From Phycisphaerae bacterium (GTDB lineage Bacteria; Planctomycetota; Phycisphaerae; UBA1845; UTPLA1), in contig JAJDEC010000016.1 in NCBI GenBank assembly GCA_029259995.1, positions 1 to 14,262 on the forward strand: a DNA stretch of 14,262 nt. Reading direction: 5' to 3'. Under the pieces are notes generated by a model. It searched no databases. It was not told the origin of the DNA and saw only the letters and a list, made by a program, of their open reading frames with translations. A program made the translations under genes and the position numbers. Numbering within the stretch: position 1 is the first letter of the stretch; each line of letters opens with the position of its first letter. Positions 6,132 through 14,199 of the stretch are shown here, piece by piece.

Positions 6132-8000
6132 CTACTTCGCCAACAATTCGTTAATCTTGTTTTCCACCTCGGAGATCAGAAACGGCTTGCCCTGAACTTT
6201 GTTCAAAGCGGCCGCATCCACGAGGTACGTCGCCCGGAGGATGAAACGCAACTGACCACAGTTGAGTTCCGCCACGAGCACTTTTTTGTATCGCTTGAGC
6301 ACGTCGCCGAGGTTCTTCGGGAACGGGTTCAGATATCGAATATGGCAGTGCGCGACTTTCTTGCCCTGGCTGCGAACACGATCGCAGGCGCTCTTCAGCG
6401 CGCCGTAGGTTCCGCCCCAGCCGACGACGAGAAGATCCCCTTCATCGGGGCCTTCGACGGCCTGTTCGGGGATGTTGTCGGCGATGAGCGCGACTTTCTT
6501 CGCACGCGTATCGATCATGTGCTGATGATTGGCGGGCTCGTAGTTGACGTTGCCCGTTATGTCCTGCTTCTCGAGACCGCCGATGCGGTGCTGAAGACCG
6601 GCTGTACCCGGAATCGCCCAGGGCCGGACCAGTCGATCGTCCCGCTTGTAGGGAAGGAAGCCGCCTTCGCCGTTGCCATTCGAATTGACGCCTTCGGCGT
6701 ACTTGACGTCGATTTTCTTCATCTGGCTCACATCCGGAATCGCCCAAGGCTCCTCGCCGTTGGCGATGAAACCGTCCGTCAGCAAAACGACGGGCGTCAT
6801 GTGTTCCAGCGTAATGCGACAGGCTTCGATGGCCGTCGCGAAACAATCCGAAGGCGAACAAGCCGCAATAACGACGAGCGGGCATTCCCCGTTTCGGCCG
6901 TACATGGCCTGAAACAAGTCCGCCTGCTCCGTTTTTGTCGGGAGTCCCGTGCTCGGACCGCCGCGCTGGACATTCAGGACGACCAGCGGCAATTCGGTCA
7001 TCACGGCAAGCCCAAGGGCCTCGCCCTTCAGCGCCAGCCCCGGACCGCTCGTTCCGGTCGTGGCCAGATCGCCAGCAAAAGATGCACCGATCGAGGAACA
7101 AATCGCGGCGATCTCATCCTCGGCCTGAAACGTCTTGACGCGGAAATGCTTGTACCTGGACAAGGCGTGGAGCACATCGGACGCCGGCGTGATGGGGTAG
7201 CTGCCGTAAAACAGATCTTTTTCGGCGAGCCTCGCACCAAAAATGAATCCGAGGGCCGTCGCGTCGTTTCCACTGATTCGCCGGTACTTGCCCGGTGTCA
7301 GCTTCGCCTTGTTGACTTGATAAGTGTTCTCAAAATACTCGCAGGTTTCGCCATAGGCGTGGCCCACTCTGAGCACATCCCGGTTCGCATTTGCGACATC
7401 CGGATTCTTGCCGAATTTTCTTTCGATCCATTCCACCACGGGCTCGAGCGGTCGGCCGTAGAGCCAACTGACCAATCCGAGGGCGAAGAAGTTCTTGCAT
7501 CGATCGACGGCCTTCGTGCCGAGCGGCGAATCCTTGAGGGCCTCTTTCGTCAGCTTCGTCGCCGGAATCTTGATCAGGCGATACTGGCTGAGCGAGTCAT
7601 CTTCGAGGGGATTCGACTCGAAGCCGGCCTTTTTGAGATCCGTCTTGCCAAAGCTGTCCTCGTTCACAATGACGAGGCCGCCTTTGACTACGTCTTCGAT
7701 ATTCTTTTTCAGCGCCGCCGGATTGAATGCGACGAGCGTGTCGACTTCATCGCCCGGCGTATGAAGCTCTTCGCTGCCGAAGTGGACCTGGAATCCGGAC
7801 ACGCCGGCAAGCGTTCCGGCCGGCGCACGAATTTCGGCGGGAAAGTCCGGAAACGTACTGATGTCGTTTCCGAAGATCGCGCTGGTGCGCGTAAATTGCG
7901 TGCCCGTGAGCTGCATTCCGTCGCCGGAGTCGCCCGCAAATCGAATTGTCACGTCTGTTCGTTGTTCGACGCCCTTGGCTGTTTTGGTCTGAGTTGTCAT
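6132..8000 (-). CDS. korA: 2-oxoacid:ferredoxin oxidoreductase, fused gamma-alpha subunit
   Basis: A 622-residue subunit in which the gamma domain (about residues 15-205, beginning with RFAGDSGDGMQLTG, the family's glycine-rich signature) is fused ahead of the alpha pyrimidine-binding domain. The alpha part starts near residue 245, with the YPITP motif at 268-272, followed by the FQAEDEIAA helix and the TSGPGLALKGEALGLA segment. It pairs with KorB to form the thiamine-diphosphate site and complete the CoA-dependent oxidative decarboxylation. Size and domain order match the KorA class of two-subunit enzymes. ATG 8000 is preferred: it gives the family N-terminus and has GGA nine to twelve bases ahead. 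The frame extends upstream to 8126, but those 42 residues have no family character. It is the first gene of korAB; a lone TATGAT on the minus strand at 8132-8137 is a weak -10 candidate without a -35. Confidence 0.95.
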   Translation of the reverse strand: MTTQTKTAKGVEQRTDVTIRFAGDSGDGMQLTGTQFTRTSAIFGNDISTFPDFPAEIRAPAGTLAGVSGFQVHFGSEELHTPGDEVDTLVAFNPAALKKNIEDVVKGGLVIVNEDSFGKTDLKKAGFESNPLEDDSLSQYRLIKIPATKLTKEALKDSPLGTKAVDRCKNFFALGLVSWLYGRPLEPVVEWIERKFGKNPDVANANRDVLRVGHAYGETCEYFENTYQVNKAKLTPGKYRRISGNDATALGFIFGARLAEKDLFYGSYPITPASDVLHALSRYKHFRVKTFQAEDEIAAICSSIGASFAGDLATTGTSGPGLALKGEALGLAVMTELPLVVLNVQRGGPSTGLPTKTEQADLFQAMYGRNGECPLVVIAACSPSDCFATAIEACRITLEHMTPVVLLTDGFIANGEEPWAIPDVSQMKKIDVKYAEGVNSNGNGEGGFLPYKRDDRLVRPWAIPGTAGLQHRIGGLEKQDITGNVNYEPANHQHMIDTRAKKVALIADNIPEQAVEGPDEGDLLVVGWGGTYGALKSACDRVRSQGKKVAHCHIRYLNPFPKNLGDVLKRYKKVLVAELNCGQLRFILRATYLVDAAALNKVQGKPFLISEVENKINELLAK

Positions 8001-8528
8001 TTCGTCGAGTCCGAAGTTGCTCGCCGTCGAGTTAAGTCGACCGCTTCCATTGCCGTCAAAATCGCCTTGTTTCAAGGCACAAAGTCGTGCATTGCCGCGC
8101 CGCTGTCCGAGAACATTGCGCGGCACTTCTGATCATAGCCGGACCATTCGCGATCGCCGGGTAAACGCCCGGCACGTTCGCACTATGGCCAACATCGACC
8201 CAGTAATGAGTGTCGGTCATCTGAATAGGCAGGATTGATGTAGAAACTGACACGCCGAAGAGACTTGCCGCTTTCCACCAGCCAACTGGCCGGATGCTTC
8301 GCTGTTCCACCTTGAACGTCGGCCACCGACCGACGCCCCCCAATGCGGGTTGCCAATGCGATCGGTAAGACTCGCCGATCACAGCCACAAGCCCAGTAGC
8401 GTACCCCGGCTTGCGGGCTATTGCCAGCCCGCGAAAGCGCGAATTCGCCGTTCATCGGCATATTCGGCGATCCATCCTTCATGCCCCGGCCCGGCCGGCC
8501 GAATCGGGCCGTCTCACATCGCAGAGTA

Positions 8529-8550
8529 GCCGAACCTGTCGGCGCTTTTT
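8529..8550 (+). terminator. Weak plus-strand terminator-like hairpin
   Basis: The arms GCCGA (8529-8533) and TCGGC (8539-8543) with a five-base loop are followed by GC and then TTTTT (8546-8550). A five-pair stem is short for an intrinsic terminator, and no gene upstream on the plus strand needs one, so either it ends an unannotated transcript or it is chance. Confidence 0.25.
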
Positions 8551-8624
8551 CATGGGACTGCGGCGTGAACGAGGACGGCCCAAGTGGGATGACTCCACAG
8601 TATGTAATTGGGGAACAAGTCGGC

Positions 8625-8653
8625 TTGCCGATCCGGGCGACGGAGCGTAAATT
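8625..8653 (+). promoter_or_regulatory. Candidate promoter for tRNA-Leu
   Basis: TTGCCG (8625-8630) and TAAATT (8648-8653) are spaced by 17 bases, each matching consensus at four of six positions. Transcription would start near 8661, about 57 bases before the mature tRNA, leaving a leader for RNase P to remove. Pattern match only. Confidence 0.27.
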
Positions 8654-8717
8654 GTCGCGTCTCGACTGATCGAACGGCAGGGGCTCTTCAGGAGTCGCGA
8701 TCTTCGAGTTGAACGCC

Positions 8718-8801
8718 GCGGCTGTGGCGGAATTGGCAGACGCGCTGGCTTCAGGAGCCAGTGGGGGCAACCCCGTGGAGGTTCGACTCCTCTCAGCCGC
8801 A
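8718..8801 (+). tRNA. tRNA-Leu, anticodon CAG
   Basis: This is a class II (long variable arm) leucine tRNA of 84 bases that reads CUG. The acceptor arms GCGGCTG (8718-8724) and CAGCCGC (8794-8800) pair perfectly, with discriminator A at 8801. The anticodon stem CTGGC/GCCAG (8745-8749 with 8757-8761) encloses TTCAGGA, giving anticodon CAG at 8752-8754. The variable arm is GGGG-CAA-CCCC, and the T arm closes TTCGACT with GGAGG/CCTCT (one G-T pair). No CCA is encoded, so the tail must be added by the CCA enzyme. The gene lies tail to tail with ilvC, 45 bases apart. Confidence 0.97.
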
Positions 8802-8846
8802 TTTCCCTTATTACATTTCGGGGCACGCCCATCGGACGCGATGTCC

Positions 8847-9839
<993 letters not shown>

Positions 9840-9864
9840 GAAATTCTCTCCGGGGCCGATCCTG

Positions 9865-9889
9865 GATTCCGGACGAAACGGCCGGAATC
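9865..9889 (-). promoter_or_regulatory. Hairpin in the ilvC leader
   Basis: GATTCCGG (9865-9872) and CCGGAATC (9882-9889) form a perfect 8-base-pair stem with a nine-base loop, ending 25 bases before the ilvC start. A TATGAT at 9929-9934 on the minus strand is a possible -10 for ilvC, which would place the hairpin within the mRNA leader, but it has no -35 partner. There is no T run and no leucine/valine/isoleucine leader peptide that I can see, so a classical attenuator is not supported. Confidence 0.4.
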
Positions 9890-9974
9890 ACCAGTATTGC
9901 GAAGATACCTGGCGCTTTTCGGACACGCATCATACGTCGCAGGACGCGTTCAGACGTGTTGGATGACGGCAAAC

Positions 9975-9983
9975 TGCTATGAT
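9975..9983 (+). promoter_or_regulatory. Extended -10 promoter element placed for a leaderless mRNA
   Basis: TGCTATGAT (9975-9983) matches the extended -10 form TGnTATAAT at all but one position, with no -35 hexamer at the usual distance, as is common for extended -10 promoters. The A of the ATG at 9990 lies seven bases after the hexamer, the usual transcription start distance, and no ribosome site precedes the ATG. Both facts point to a transcript beginning at or next to the start codon. Confidence 0.45.
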
Positions 9984-9989
9984 ACTGCA

Positions 9990-10856
9990 ATGGATCAGAT
10001 TGACATCGACGTCGCCGATCGCGCATTCGATGCGACTCGACAGAATCGCCGCGAAAATCACTCCTCGTTTTTCGTCATTGGCCTGATGATTACGGCGTTT
10101 CTCGTCCCGATTCTTTTTGAGCTGGACCTGGAAACGACGCAGGGACGCGCCGTTTTTCTGATACCGTGGGTTCTGTTGCTGGTACTCCTGGGACTGAGTT
10201 GGCGACGTGCCCGACGCCATCGCCTGATCGGCGCCGCCATTGCGAGCACATGGGATGACGCACAACTCGAGAACTGGGACGCCGTTGAAACGGCGATTCC
10301 ACATCTCATCGACAAGTCGATTCGCAGCGTTTCCGATCGCGGTCGCATCCTCGTCATTCTCGCAGCAACGGCCGAACGACAGAAGTCGTATGACGCGGCG
10401 GCGCATATCTACGAGGAACTCCTGCGAGAGCGAATCGGCGACGCCCCGCTGCTTCAGCAGGCCCAACTCGCGCTGGCATCGGCCAAACTGCGAAACGAAG
10501 AACTCGCCGACGCCGTGGACCTGCTCGATCGCCTTCAGAAAATCGAAATGCCCGCATCGTTACGGGCGATCTACGAAGTCATCCGACTTCATCAACAAGT
10601 CTTCATGGGACACGATCAGGACGCTGTCGCGGACATCGACGATCGAATCGCCCTGTTTCGACGCCATCTATCGACCCGCGCGGGATTCGCCTACGCCCTG
10701 GTGGCCGCGGCGTTCCATCGCCTGGGGCGGCCGGAGCCGGCGCAACGCTATTGGAACGACGCGACGATGCTCGTCTCCCCGCAGAAGATCCTTGAACGAT
10801 TCGAAATCACGAAGGACGTGAGCCACAATTACAAACCCGCGGAGCGACCGCTTTGA
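9990..10856 (+). CDS. Membrane protein with two N-terminal helices and TPR-like domain, unknown function
   Basis: A 288-residue protein I do not recognise by family name. After about 24 polar residues come two membrane helices (about 25-45 and 54-72), then a basic stop-transfer run (RRARRHR, 72-78) and a wholly alpha-helical C-terminal region. That region shows TPR-like pairs, clearest at 118-151 (Ala-rich helix, then KSYDAAAHIYEELLRER), 154-187 and 231-264 (RLGRPEPAQRYW). The basic run after helix two suggests the helical domain faces the cytoplasm, with both ends inside. TPR-like domains usually bind other proteins. The start ATG 9990 is set by the extended -10 just before it; the frame itself is open much further upstream across antisense ilvC, so length alone cannot decide. 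Its TGA overlaps the TTG start of the next gene, so the two are co-translated. Confidence 0.82.
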   Translation: MDQIDIDVADRAFDATRQNRRENHSSFFVIGLMITAFLVPILFELDLETTQGRAVFLIPWVLLLVLLGLSWRRARRHRLIGAAIASTWDDAQLENWDAVETAIPHLIDKSIRSVSDRGRILVILAATAERQKSYDAAAHIYEELLRERIGDAPLLQQAQLALASAKLRNEELADAVDLLDRLQKIEMPASLRAIYEVIRLHQQVFMGHDQDAVADIDDRIALFRRHLSTRAGFAYALVAAAFHRLGRPEPAQRYWNDATMLVSPQKILERFEITKDVSHNYKPAERPL

Positions 10857-11677
10857 GAGAATCGGAAGCCAACCAGCTCATTCGATCCCTTCGCCGACAG
10901 ATGTTCCTTGCAGGACTCTGGAAAGTCTCGGTCCTCGCGATCATTCTGATCGCATCGATCGGCGCCGCCGGTCCGTGGACGACGCCGGAGCAAAGCAAGA
11001 TGCTCTGGGCAATCTCCGTCCTTGGCGCGGGGATATGGATCGTGTTTACGATTCTTGGGTTGCGCCAGGCACGCGAATCCAATCAGGCGGCCGTATACAT
11101 CGCGACGGGCCGCCTCGACCTCGCCGAAAAACAACTGCGCACGGCCGCGTTGGCGTTTAACCTGCATCGACGCGCCAAGTTGCTGGCGTGCCACAATCTC
11201 GCCGTCGTCGCGCATGGGCGACGCGATTTCAAAACGGCTGCGACGCTCAGCGCCGGCGTCATCGAACTCGGTCGCGGCGCGTTGCGCGGCGTTTCACGTA
11301 TCTGTCGAATTCTGCTCGCCGATTGCATGCTCGAATTGCACAATCCCGAAGCGGCTTCTCGCGCGATTGCACCGATTCCGCTGAGCGGACCTGAAGTACC
11401 GCTGGCCGAACAGCTGCTTCTGCTACCGATCCGCCTTCGATGCGATGCGGCCATGAAGGCGTATGACCACATCCTGATCGATTTGCCGGGCAAGTTGAAA
11501 CGGGCCGAACTCCTCGACTCGCCGAAGGCTGCCATGTGTCATCAGATCTTCGCCGACGCCTGCGATCACGACGGACGGCGAACGGAAGCTGAATTCCTGC
11601 GGCGTCGGGCCGAACTCTATCACGATGAACGCGGCGCCGAAGACCAGAAAGATCTTGCGATCGACGCCACTGACTGA
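10853..11677 (+). CDS. Second membrane protein with two helices and TPR-like domain, unknown function
   Basis: A 274-residue protein with the same layout as the gene before it: short polar, basic N-terminus, two membrane helices (about 17-39 and 50-70), then an alpha-helical region with TPR-like pairs, best at 76-103 (AAVYIATGRLDLAEKQLRTA) and 108-140 (HNLAVVAHGRRDFKTAATL). The C-terminus is charged and probably disordered. The start is TTG at 10853 overlapping the previous stop as TTGA, with GGAG eight bases upstream, a clear coupled start. Shared architecture and adjacency suggest an old duplication, though I see little residue identity. The pair may form a hetero-oligomer in the inner membrane; that is inference. 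No enzyme motif is visible. Confidence 0.82.
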   Translation: MRESEANQLIRSLRRQMFLAGLWKVSVLAIILIASIGAAGPWTTPEQSKMLWAISVLGAGIWIVFTILGLRQARESNQAAVYIATGRLDLAEKQLRTAALAFNLHRRAKLLACHNLAVVAHGRRDFKTAATLSAGVIELGRGALRGVSRICRILLADCMLELHNPEAASRAIAPIPLSGPEVPLAEQLLLLPIRLRCDAAMKAYDHILIDLPGKLKRAELLDSPKAAMCHQIFADACDHDGRRTEAEFLRRRAELYHDERGAEDQKDLAIDATD

Positions 11678-11683
11678 TATAAG
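11655..11683 (+). promoter_or_regulatory. Candidate sigma70-type promoter for the 790-residue TPR protein
   Basis: TTGCGA (11655-11660) and TATAAG (11678-11683) are separated by exactly 17 bases and match consensus at four and five of six positions. Most of it lies inside the 3' end of the preceding gene. Transcription would begin near 11690, giving a leader of about 110 bases that contains both hairpins described at 11748-11768 and 11779-11796. Confidence 0.42.
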
Positions 11684-11747
11684 TCATGCTGCATGTTAAG
11701 TTTCCGCCTCGCGTTGGTCGCCGATGCGATCGATCGCGCGGTGCCTG

Positions 11748-11768
11748 ACGCAGGCCGTTCGCCTGCGT
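11748..11768 (+). other. Strong hairpin in the leader of the 790-residue gene
   Basis: ACGCAGGC (11748-11755) and GCCTGCGT (11761-11768) form a perfect 8-base-pair stem around the loop CGTTC. It lies between the two plus-strand transcription units and has no T run, so it is not a standard intrinsic terminator. It may stabilise an mRNA end or partly terminate the upstream pair. Confidence 0.5.
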
Positions 11769-11778
11769 GACTCGGTTC

Positions 11779-11796
11779 GGTAACACGGAGGTTACC
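11779..11796 (+). promoter_or_regulatory. Ribosome binding site held in a small hairpin loop
   Basis: GGAGG (11787-11791) stands eight bases before the ATG at 11800 and fixes that start. It is framed by GGTAAC (11779-11784) and GTTACC (11791-11796), which can form a six-pair stem with ACGGAG as the loop. The Shine-Dalgarno core would then be displayed in, or partly tied up by, the hairpin. Confidence 0.5.
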
Positions 11797-11799
11797 CCA

Positions 11800-14172
11800 A
11801 TGTCGACCACATTCGCGCTGATTTTCATCACGACATCGCTCTTCCAGCAGAACTCGACGACGCGCAGCGAAGCGGATATTCGCCGCAGTGCGGAAATCGC
11901 GCAGGAACAGGCCGGCGCCTATCCCACGGATCCGGCAATGGGACCCTGGCTCGTCGATCTGGCGCGACATCAAGGTCATCTCAAGGGACGCAGCGATGCC
12001 CGCAGCAATGCGCTGCATGTGCTCGCACTGCTTCGAGCCGCCGCCCGTGTTTCGCCGGACTGCGCCGAGGCGCACAAGTGGCTTTACGACATCGAACAGC
12101 GGATGAATCGGCCTGATCGCGCCAAGACGGCGCTGGCCGACTACGTTCGACTACGTACTGACGACGACGCTGCGATGATTCACCTGTTTCGATTGCGCCT
12201 CGATGATCTCCAGACGATTGAAGCGCGGGCCGCACTGGCCCAGACGGAAATGAAACGAAAAGGGCTGTCGCGACCTTACAAGAGCGAACTGCATCTCTGG
12301 CTGGCACGCCATCATTATGAACGCGGCGAACGCGACGAAGCAGCCAATCACGTTCAGAAGGCCCTGTTGATGAACCCGATGAACATCGACGCCCGCGAAT
12401 TGGCGTACACGATCTTCGGGGAAACGCAACCAGAACTTCAGCGCGTTGAAATGGCGCTGCAACTGATCGCCGCCAATCCGAGCCAGGCCAATCTGATCTG
12501 GGATCTTGCGCAATACCTCGACAACCTGTCGATGCACAAGCGCGCGCAAGAGTGGTACAACCGGGCCATCGAAATTCACGGTCGCGCCGACGCCGGACCG
12601 GTCCCCGCGGACTACTGGCAGCGCCTTGCTGAATCCTATCTCGCCTCCAAGGATTACGCCGATGCGATCACGGCGGCGACAGAAGCGGTTCGCATCGACG
12701 AGTCGTCGACCGACGCAAGGCTGATTCGCGCCCACGCCTATCGCATGACGAGCGACTTATCCAAGGCGAATGTCGACACGGACTTTGTCGCCGACGCCTA
12801 TCGCGCCCGCGTCGCCGTTGTCCGGGAGGAAAAGCGATACGACGAGGCCGCACAAATCGCGTGGTTCTTCTGTCTATTGAAGGCGGATGAAGAGCTGGCG
12901 TTGGAGATGTCCGAACTGGCGATGTCCGAATTCAATCCGTCGTCCAGGGCGAAGATCGCCCGCGCGTTCGCGCTGAATCGCACGAAGAAACCGAAGGAAG
13001 CGAAAGAACTCGTGAAGCCGTTCGCGGCGACGGATCCGTTGGCGGCATATGAACTGGCACGCATTCAAATTGCTGCAGGCGATCGAGACGATGCGATCAA
13101 AACGCTGACGACGGCTGCCAAGATCCGCAGCATCGGCATCGGCCACGCGCTGCTCATGGGCCTGATTGACTCGCAGAAGACTGACATCCCTTCTCCGTCG
13201 ATCGATACCAAGATCACGGCCGCCCTGGACAAATTCCGGCGGGACGTTTTTGACTATCACAAGCGACCTGAGGACTTTCTCCGCTTCACGATCAAACCCC
13301 TGTCGCCCGTTTACGAACCCATGGCCCCGATACGGGCGACGTTTCGAATGGAAAACATCGGCGCATTCCCGATCACGTTCGGCGAGGGCTTCATGGCCCG
13401 TCCTTTGATTTCCGTGACGGCAAAGCTCGGCAACGACGCGGGGCCGACATTCGAAAACTACCTGACCGTCCTGATGAGCGCCCGCCCGACGCTTCTGCCC
13501 GGCGATGCATTCGAAGAGACGATCACGATCGACGTCGGCGATGTGCAGAATTACCTGACGCAGCACATCGACAAGCCGATCCCGATCGCGCTGACGGCGA
13601 TGTTCGATCCGATCTGGGACGGCGGCATCATGCGTCCCGGCCTTGGAACCATTTCGGCCGGCCCATTCAATGCTGTGCGAAGCCCGCTGGACATCACGCC
13701 GACTGGCGTGAATGACTTGATTGCCCGAGCGAATTCCGACATGGCGTTGATTCGCCAGACGGCGGCCGATCAGATCGGTGCGCTCCTGGCAACGATCGAG
13801 GCGACGAGTGAAAAAGCCAAGGCACCGCCCGAGTTGAAGCAGCGACTTGAAACCGCGCTGGCGAAATTGCTCTCCGACAGCGCCTGGCAGGTCAAGGCGC
13901 ATGCGCTCGTCGCCGCCGGCTGGTCACCGATCGGCGAACGAACGACGAACGCCGCGACGCAGCATGTGCGCGATCGACAGCCGATCATCAAGCTGCTGGC
14001 GGTTCGGCTTTTTGCCGAGCAGCATGGATCAAAATTCCGTAGTGTGCTGGAAGAACTGAGCGCGTCTGATCGCGATGAGTCGGTTCGATTGCTCGCGGCG
14101 AGCTATCTGCCGGAGTCGGCGCAGGCGTCGATGATTCAGGACAGCCCGGTCAAAGTCACGGTCTCGCCGTGA
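11800..14172 (+). CDS. Large TPR / beta-domain / HEAT-like protein, probably exported, unknown function
   Basis: A 790-residue protein I cannot assign to a named family. Residues 4-15 are hydrophobic (FALIFITTSLF) and could be a short signal peptide or anchor, but no positive charge precedes them and no clear cleavage site or lipobox is seen. Residues about 60-455 are helical with many TPR-like units, best at 163-196 (WLARHHYERGERDEAANHVQKAL), 233-262 and 270-302. About 496-630 looks beta-rich and Ig-like, with the pattern FRMENIGAFPITFG typical of domains with a conserved Asn-Gly turn. About 637-775 is helical again with HEAT-like pairs (RQTAADQIGALLA; LLAVRLFAE; SVRLLAASYL). No catalytic motif is evident, so it is probably a scaffold. 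The start is fixed by GGAGG at 11787-11791; an in-frame ATG-less GTG at 11767 lies inside a hairpin. It may act with the two membrane TPR proteins upstream. Confidence 0.85.
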   Translation: MSTTFALIFITTSLFQQNSTTRSEADIRRSAEIAQEQAGAYPTDPAMGPWLVDLARHQGHLKGRSDARSNALHVLALLRAAARVSPDCAEAHKWLYDIEQRMNRPDRAKTALADYVRLRTDDDAAMIHLFRLRLDDLQTIEARAALAQTEMKRKGLSRPYKSELHLWLARHHYERGERDEAANHVQKALLMNPMNIDARELAYTIFGETQPELQRVEMALQLIAANPSQANLIWDLAQYLDNLSMHKRAQEWYNRAIEIHGRADAGPVPADYWQRLAESYLASKDYADAITAATEAVRIDESSTDARLIRAHAYRMTSDLSKANVDTDFVADAYRARVAVVREEKRYDEAAQIAWFFCLLKADEELALEMSELAMSEFNPSSRAKIARAFALNRTKKPKEAKELVKPFAATDPLAAYELARIQIAAGDRDDAIKTLTTAAKIRSIGIGHALLMGLIDSQKTDIPSPSIDTKITAALDKFRRDVFDYHKRPEDFLRFTIKPLSPVYEPMAPIRATFRMENIGAFPITFGEGFMARPLISVTAKLGNDAGPTFENYLTVLMSARPTLLPGDAFEETITIDVGDVQNYLTQHIDKPIPIALTAMFDPIWDGGIMRPGLGTISAGPFNAVRSPLDITPTGVNDLIARANSDMALIRQTAADQIGALLATIEATSEKAKAPPELKQRLETALAKLLSDSAWQVKAHALVAAGWSPIGERTTNAATQHVRDRQPIIKLLAVRLFAEQHGSKFRSVLEELSASDRDESVRLLAASYLPESAQASMIQDSPVKVTVSP

Positions 14173-14199
14173 TCTCGGCGAAGTCGCATCAACAACGCG

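Larger units (their letters stand above)
8001..8717. other. Gene-free stretch between korA and tRNA-Leu
   Basis: About 717 bases without a protein gene I can support. A minus-strand reading frame at 8183-8905 runs through the tRNA and is not credible; plus-strand frames near 8411-8669 show no family features and no ribosome site. What the stretch does hold is structure: perfect short hairpins at 8156-8173 (GCCGGG/CCCGGC), 8413-8432 (GCGGGCT/AGCCCGC) and 8488-8510 (GGCCCG/CGGGCC), and a plus-strand hairpin with a T run at 8529-8550. It must also contain the promoters of korA (minus) and tRNA-Leu (plus). Decayed gene remnant, long korA leader or small RNA locus are all possible. Confidence 0.5.

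Noticed and set aside
8001..8126. A 42-residue N-terminal extension of KorA
   Set aside because: No family similarity ahead of the gamma-domain start; ATG 8000 fits the usual N-terminus.
6111..8132. A 673-residue open frame on the plus strand over the whole of korA
   Set aside because: It is fully antisense to a clear KorA with all family motifs, has no family features and no ribosome site. Codon bias of korA explains the lack of stops on the other strand.
8421..8669. An 82-residue plus-strand open frame in the gene-free stretch
   Set aside because: No ribosome site, no recognisable domain, and it overlaps the T-run hairpin at 8529-8550.
14164..14181. TCGCCG/CGGCGA inverted repeat at the convergent gene ends as a bidirectional terminator
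   Set aside because: Only six pairs, it includes the stop codon of the 790-residue gene, and no T run follows on either strand.
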